Source: JBMNCQ01 sp049366715 (GTDB taxonomy: Bacteria > Bacillota > Peptococcia > Peptococcales > BICA1-8). Taken from it: DNA of 64,000 nucleotides. The stretch lies in NCBI GenBank assembly GCA_049366715.1, contig JBMNCQ010000033.1, positions 1 to 64,000 on the forward strand, in the 5' to 3' direction. Positions within the stretch are counted from its first letter, which is position 1. Each line of letters starts with the position of its first letter. Under the pieces are notes generated by a model that searched no databases, was not told the DNA's origin, and saw nothing but the letters and a program-made list of their open reading frames with translations. The position numbers and the translations under genes are program-made. Positions 60,111-64,000 of the stretch are shown piece by piece.

Positions 60111-61019
60111 ATGAAGAAAAAGCCGCCGGCATTTTTTATCGTATTATGTACCGTGCTATTATTTTCTTTTACGGCCAATGTTTGGGCAGCAGCGGGAGAG
60201 TCTGAATTAGAGCGGCAGATGCTGGAATTAGTTAACGGTGAAAGAGCAGCTGCCGGTTTAGAACCGTTGCAGATGGATAGCAGATTAGTCGAACTAGCCC
60301 GCTTAAAATCCCAGGACATGATAGAAAAAAACTATTTTTCCCATACCTCTCCGACTTATGGTGATCCTTTTACAATGATGAAAGATTATGAGATCGGCTA
60401 TTTGACGGCCGGTGAAAATCTAGCAGGTAATCCCAGCTTGACCGGTGCTCATGAAGCCTTAATGGAATCTCCCGGACACCGGGCCAATATTTTAAAACCG
60501 GAATTTACTCATATCGGCATTGGAGTTGTAAAGGGTGGTAAATATGGCCTGATGATTACCCAAATGTTTATTAAGAATCCGGTAGGAAATACCGGAATAA
60601 ATAATAATTCTCAAGGGCCTGTTGGTGAACCGGCGGAGGAAATCACCGGAGATGAAGAATTCCCTTCTGCGGATTTACGGATTGTGTTTAACGAAAAAGA
60701 AGTGTCTTTTCCTGATGTCAAGCCATATATTAACCGCCAGGACCGCATTATGGTTCCTCTGAGATTTATTTCTCAAGATATGGGATATGCGGTTGACTGG
60801 GAAGATCGTGACCAAAAAATTGTCATACATAATCAGGCAAATACGATGAATCTCTGGATAGGAAAGACCCTGGTGCTCAAAAACAATCAAACACTGGTCA
60901 GTGACAGTCAGCCGGAATTGTCGGATGGCCGTACCCTGGTGCCTTTAAGATTTGTATCGGAGCTCCTAGGGTGTGATGTTAACTGGTATCCGCTGCTGCA
61001 TAAAGTTACCATAAATTAG
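60111..61019 (+). CDS. Secreted CAP-domain protein with amine-oxidase stalk domain
   Basis: 302 residues. Signal peptide (about 1-25, WAAAG), one CAP domain (about 30-160) that keeps FSHTSPTYGDPF, AGENLAGN and SPGHRANIL, a linker, and a stalk-type (copper amine oxidase N) domain (about 190-302). The stalk has PYINRQDRIMVPLRFISQDM and GRTLVPLRFVSELLGCDVNW. Its CAP domain resembles domains 1 and 4 of the four-CAP protein at 21947. AAGGAGG lies 8 bases before ATG 60111; the longer frame from 60078 is not needed. Confidence 0.9.
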   Translation: MKKKPPAFFIVLCTVLLFSFTANVWAAAGESELERQMLELVNGERAAAGLEPLQMDSRLVELARLKSQDMIEKNYFSHTSPTYGDPFTMMKDYEIGYLTAGENLAGNPSLTGAHEALMESPGHRANILKPEFTHIGIGVVKGGKYGLMITQMFIKNPVGNTGINNNSQGPVGEPAEEITGDEEFPSADLRIVFNEKEVSFPDVKPYINRQDRIMVPLRFISQDMGYAVDWEDRDQKIVIHNQANTMNLWIGKTLVLKNNQTLVSDSQPELSDGRTLVPLRFVSELLGCDVNWYPLLHKVTIN

Positions 61020-61063
61020 AATTCAGTACAAGATAAAGTCAAATATCTCATTGCGGCATAACG

Positions 61064-61118
61064 AGGGGCATTCCTGCTGAAAGCTTATGTATATTTCTGC
61101 AGAAGTGCCCCAGTTTTC
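61064..61118 (+). terminator. Large hairpin after the CAP/stalk gene
   Basis: GGGGCA/TGCCCC with an inner CTGC.GAAA/TTTC.GCAG pairing, then AGTTTTCCCTCTTTA. Confidence 0.7.
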
Positions 61119-61260
61119 CCTCTTTAGAGATGCTTATTGCCCCTTCTAAAACTCATCTTTCTGCCGGTTTTCTTTAAAATAATCTGCGTATGCGCACTAA
61201 GGATAAAGAGGGCTAATTGTGTATTCTGTAAAACGGACAGGGCAGGTATGTGCTTTTATT

Positions 61261-61731
61261 TTAATTCATAAGTTCGGCATAACTTTTAATGATTTGACAG
61301 GTTATCCCGCCATAAATGATATGGGGGAAAAATAATAATAAATTTGGTAAAGGCGTTAGCAGCGTGGCCCTGGTTATATCCAGGGCCATGAATGCCCCGT
61401 AAAAAATAAGGTATAGGACTGCTCCGAAGCCTAATCCTTTAACTATGGCATAATCTGTTCCAAATTTTTGCAGCATTAAATACATGATCACTCCGAAAAA
61501 GGCTGCGATGGTGTAATCAGAAATAAAACCGATCAAAAGTGAAACAGGATTATCAATAAACTCAATCGGAACATAATAACCGGCGGCAATGTGAATAAAG
61601 GTATAGCGTAACAGGCCTAAATAATGAAAAATCCAGGCAATAATCGTTTTGGGGATATTGCCCAATAAACCGGCTAAGGCGCCTAACATGACAGTATCCC
61701 TTATTATAAATTTGGCTGGCAAGAGCATCAT
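61261..61731 (-). CDS. Four-helix membrane protein of unknown function
   Basis: 156 residues with four hydrophobic segments (about 12-40, 60-85, 95-115, 130-150), similar in layout to DUF6789-type proteins common in Peptococcaceae. AAGGTGG abuts the first ATG; TTG at codon 4 has better spacing, so the start is uncertain. Alone on the minus strand. Confidence 0.7.
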   Translation of the reverse strand: MMLLPAKFIIRDTVMLGALAGLLGNIPKTIIAWIFHYLGLLRYTFIHIAAGYYVPIEFIDNPVSLLIGFISDYTIAAFFGVIMYLMLQKFGTDYAIVKGLGFGAVLYLIFYGAFMALDITRATLLTPLPNLLLFFPHIIYGGITCQIIKSYAELMN

Positions 61732-61739
61732 CCACCTTA

Positions 61740-62091
61740 GCTTTTTAGTATAAATAATAAAAAAGGTGCAAATATGGTGTGAATATAGTTTCTCATAGCG
61801 ATAAGGTTTTAATTCCTGCTTTAAACAAATTTATAAAATACAGGTTTTAAGTCCGGAACGGCCGCGTTAATGGCCGCTTATTTTTAAACTTGCCCCGTAA
61901 GTTTTAACATGTCTTCGGGATTGATCCGGTCTTCTTCCGGATATTTCCTATTAGCTGAATGAAACAAAATGCGGGTTTTCGGCGTATTACAATGAGAAAC
62001 ACTTAAAAAGACGATCTTATAGCAGGAAATAATTCCTGGGGCTAGAACTAATTATTGTCCGGGTAAATTATAATGAAATGGAGAGTATTAA
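61740..62091. other. Intergenic stretch with an open frame lacking a clear start
   Basis: About 350 bases. On the minus strand 61884-62053 is open and ends RKYPEEDRINPEDMLKLTGQ-V-stop. The only start-like codon is a TTG at about 61967 (27 codons) without a ribosome binding site. It may be a gene remnant. Confidence 0.4.
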
Positions 62092-62322
62092 ATGAAAAAA
62101 TTGTATCGTTCTACTACGGATAAAAAAATATCCGGTGTTTGTGGCGGACTGGCGAAGTATTTTGGCATGGATTCAACGATAATAAGATTAGTGTGGGTCG
62201 TACTTTCTTTGATTCCTGTAGTAGGAATGTTTTTAGGAATATTGGCATATGTAGTCAGTGTCTTGGTGATTCCTATTGAGCCGGAGTATATAGATATCGA
62301 ACCTAACGATATAGAAGAATAA
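62092..62322 (+). CDS. PspC domain protein
   Basis: 76 residues. KKLYRSTTDKKISGVCGGLA KYFGMDSTIIRLVWV is the PspC domain start, followed by one membrane helix (LIPVVGMFLGILAYVVSVLV) and an acidic tail. Envelope-stress-related family. GGAGAG lies before ATG 62092. Confidence 0.9.
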   Translation: MKKLYRSTTDKKISGVCGGLAKYFGMDSTIIRLVWVVLSLIPVVGMFLGILAYVVSVLVIPIEPEYIDIEPNDIEE

Positions 62323-62424
62323 ATTGGGGGATAACTTATTTCTGGAACTAAGTACCGGGAGTATAATCTCAGAGCTATGATCCGGGAACTAAGAACTATT
62401 AACACACTGACGGAGGGGTAAAAA

Positions 62425-63138
62425 TTGCTTGGAAAATTATATGGAGTGGGGGTTGGGCCGGGTGATCCTGAGTTACTGACTCTGAAAGCTGTAAAGGTAT
62501 TAAATCATGCAGATGTTGTTTGTTTTCCGGTTTCCCGGCGGGACAAGCCGAGTATCGCTTTGGAGATTGCAGCGGGAGCAGTAGAGCGGGATTGGGAAGT
62601 ACTGGAGCTCTTTCTCCCGATGACGAGGGACAATAATATTTTAGAGGAATACTGGAAAAAAGCAGCCGCTGATGTTATTGACAAAATAACGCAAGGAAAA
62701 AGCTGTGCCTTTATTACCTTAGGCGATCCGTCTTTTTACAGTACTTTTATTTATTTGGTCCGAAAAATAAAAAACAATCTTAGCGGTGTAGAGGTCGAGA
62801 TTATTCCTGGCATTAGTGCCCCTAATATCCTGGCGGCCATGGCCCAGGTTCCTCTTGTGGAAAGTGAAGAACGCCTGGTAATCATTCCGGGGATTAATGA
62901 TTTGGAGGAAATCAAAGTGGCATTAGATAGTTTTGAAAACATAATGTTTTTAAAAATAGGCAGAACATTTCCGGAAGTGTTGGCCTTGCTTAAAGAAAAA
63001 GGCCTGGAGAAAAATGCGGTTTTTGGAGCCCGTTGTGGCTTTAATGATGGTTATATATCCTTTAATTTAGATGAAGTAACAGCCGGAAAACGGGATTATC
63101 TTTCAGCCTTGTTGGTAAAAAAAGGTGGATTGGAGTAG
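62425..63138 (+). CDS. cbiL: Precorrin-2/cobalt-factor-II C20-methyltransferase
   Basis: 237 residues. It has GKLYGVGVGPGDPELLTLKA (the SAM-binding GVGPGD), FITLGDPSFYSTF and IIPGISAPNILAA. CbiL/CobI adds the C-20 methyl group during cobalamin synthesis. TTG start at 62425 after GGAGGGG. Twelve bases separate it from the next gene; the product could serve the B12-dependent MetH. Confidence 0.92.
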   Translation: MLGKLYGVGVGPGDPELLTLKAVKVLNHADVVCFPVSRRDKPSIALEIAAGAVERDWEVLELFLPMTRDNNILEEYWKKAAADVIDKITQGKSCAFITLGDPSFYSTFIYLVRKIKNNLSGVEVEIIPGISAPNILAAMAQVPLVESEERLVIIPGINDLEEIKVALDSFENIMFLKIGRTFPEVLALLKEKGLEKNAVFGARCGFNDGYISFNLDEVTAGKRDYLSALLVKKGGLE

Positions 63139-63150
63139 GAGGGGAATGTT

Positions 63151-63912
63151 TTGCAAGGGATAGTTTATGTTGTAGGTATTGGTCCGGGAGACCGGGAGCA
63201 GATGACCTTTAAAGCCCTGAAAGCCGTGGCGGAATCGGATGTAATAATAGGTTACGGTACATATCTTGATTTAATAACAGATATTATTAAGGGAAAAGAA
63301 ATTATTAATTCAGGTATGACGAAAGAAATTGAGAGAGCCCGGCAGGCTGTAGATTTAGCCTGGGAGGGGAAAAAAGTAGCGGTCATCTCCAGTGGGGATC
63401 CCGGAGTTTATGGTATGGCCGGGATCGTATTGGAGACAGCTAAGGATAAAGTACCGGTAGAAATAATTCCCGGGGTAACGGCGGCTACTGCTGCTGCAGC
63501 TTCTTTAGGTGCGCCCCTGATGCATGATTTCGCAGTAATAAGTTTAAGTGATCTCTTGACACCTTGGGCAAAAATAATGACCAGATTGGAAGCGGCTGCC
63601 CTGGGTGACATGGTGATTGTTTTATACAATCCCAAGAGTAAAGGCAGACCGGATAATATTGAAATCGCCCGGGAAATAATTTTATGGCACAGGGACCCTC
63701 TAACTCCGGTGGGATTGGTAAGGAATGCGAAAAGGGGAAATGAGGAAATTGTCATTACCACTTTAAAAGATATGCTTAACCAAAAGATTGATATGTTAAC
63801 CACAGTAATTATCGGAAACTCCGAAACATTCTTTGAAAATGGTAAAATAATCACACCGAGAGGATATCAAAATAAGAAAAATTATCGTGCAATTGGGGAG
63901 GTAATGGAATAA
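63151..63912 (+). CDS. cbiH: Precorrin-3B/cobalt-factor-III C17-methyltransferase
   Basis: 253 residues. VYVVGIGPGDREQMTFKALK, IGYGTYLDLI, VISSGDPGVYGMAGIV, HDFAVISLSDLLTPW and VLYNPKSKGRPD are the CbiH/CobJ ring-contraction methyltransferase motifs. TTG start at 63151 with GGAGGGG upstream. The stop overlaps the next ATG by one base. Confidence 0.93.
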   Translation: MQGIVYVVGIGPGDREQMTFKALKAVAESDVIIGYGTYLDLITDIIKGKEIINSGMTKEIERARQAVDLAWEGKKVAVISSGDPGVYGMAGIVLETAKDKVPVEIIPGVTAATAAAASLGAPLMHDFAVISLSDLLTPWAKIMTRLEAAALGDMVIVLYNPKSKGRPDNIEIAREIILWHRDPLTPVGLVRNAKRGNEEIVITTLKDMLNQKIDMLTTVIIGNSETFFENGKIITPRGYQNKKNYRAIGEVME

Positions 63913-64000
63913 TGAAAGAAGGAATTATTATTTTAGGTCATGGCAGCCGGCGTGAGGATGCCAATGAAGAGATAAGAGAAATTACCAATAGATTAAAAGC
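63912..64000 (+). CDS. CbiX-type sirohydrochlorin cobaltochelatase (N-terminal part)
   Basis: Only 29 codons are visible: IIILGHGSRREDANEEIREI, the beginning of CbiX with the catalytic His in GHGSR. It would insert cobalt into the tetrapyrrole. Overlaps cbiH by one base; runs off the window. Confidence 0.8.
   Translation, partial: MKEGIIILGHGSRREDANEEIREITNRLK

Noticed and set aside
62325..62424. Cobalamin riboswitch before cbiL
   Set aside because: The 100-base gap lacks the B12-box core and is too short; it holds module C-like GGAACTAAG repeats.

Overview
The window reads as chromosome of an endospore-forming member of the Clostridia, most like the Peptococcaceae/Desulfotomaculum-type lineages. 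The evidence is the sporulation gene set (gin, sigK, yabG, spoIIR, a SleB-type cortex hydrolase, SPOCS/LysM coat-type proteins), an AbrB with a C-terminal zinc ribbon, a split archaeal-type glutamate synthase, a split B12-dependent methionine synthase and strong purine-rich ribosome binding sites. The species cannot be named from sequence alone. No rRNA, tRNA, prophage or CRISPR array was seen. There is one 100-N scaffold gap (4049-4148).

Layout. (a) 1-8150: end of a ferredoxin gene, then gin, a decarboxylase, tmk, darA, yaaR, holB, ricT, yabA, yabB and rsmI, in the same order as the Bacillus subtilis csfB-rsmI region. (b) 8186-21717: the same conserved order continues with abrB, metG, tatD, yabE-like, rnmV, rsmA, yabG and veg. 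It is interrupted by a broken second abrB copy beside a SurA-N-like exported protein, by an uninterrupted sigK and an unknown gene, and by ykuK, a LysM-SleB hydrolase and a glycosyltransferase. metG has a T-box leader and veg has two near-perfect tandem sigma-A promoters. (c) 21947-29772: a four-CAP-domain secreted protein, a three-SPOCS-domain LysM protein, spoIIR, an ANTAR regulator with its probable RNA target in the glnA leader, glnA, and a two-LysM protein. (d) 30081-39485: a GNAT enzyme, a five-gene split glutamate synthase operon, and a two-gene B12-dependent methionine synthase with its separate activation-domain protein. (e) 39693-50123: VanW, a beta-propeller, a YkuD/LysM transpeptidase, metNIQ under a SAM-I riboswitch, and a MacB-like ABC export operon. 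(f) 50149-56550: an accessory stretch with an EamA transporter, an AbiGi-like protein, YjdF, a TrkA-C protein, an XRE regulator, a GIY-YIG fusion, and a 41-codon gene under a Fur box. (g) 56609-64000: a TPP riboswitch, an IS481-type relic, a thiamine-precursor ABC transporter, a CAP/amine-oxidase-stalk protein, PspC, and the start of a cobalamin operon.

Themes that join the genes: methionine supply (T-box metG, S-box metNIQ, MetH plus a B12 pathway) and nitrogen assimilation (ANTAR-controlled glnA plus glutamate synthase). A set of five promoters matching the sigma-K consensus lies in front of sigK, yabG, the SPOCS/LysM gene, the two-LysM gene and the YkuD/LysM gene, and a sigma-F-like promoter lies in front of spoIIR. 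Composite low-complexity repeats (modules near AGTCACTAGTCACC, GATAAACTATGCTCTATAAA and GAACACAGAACACAG) recur at many intergenic sites, several directly before a ribosome binding site or between a riboswitch and its gene. All identifications rest on reading motifs and gene order; no database search was run.
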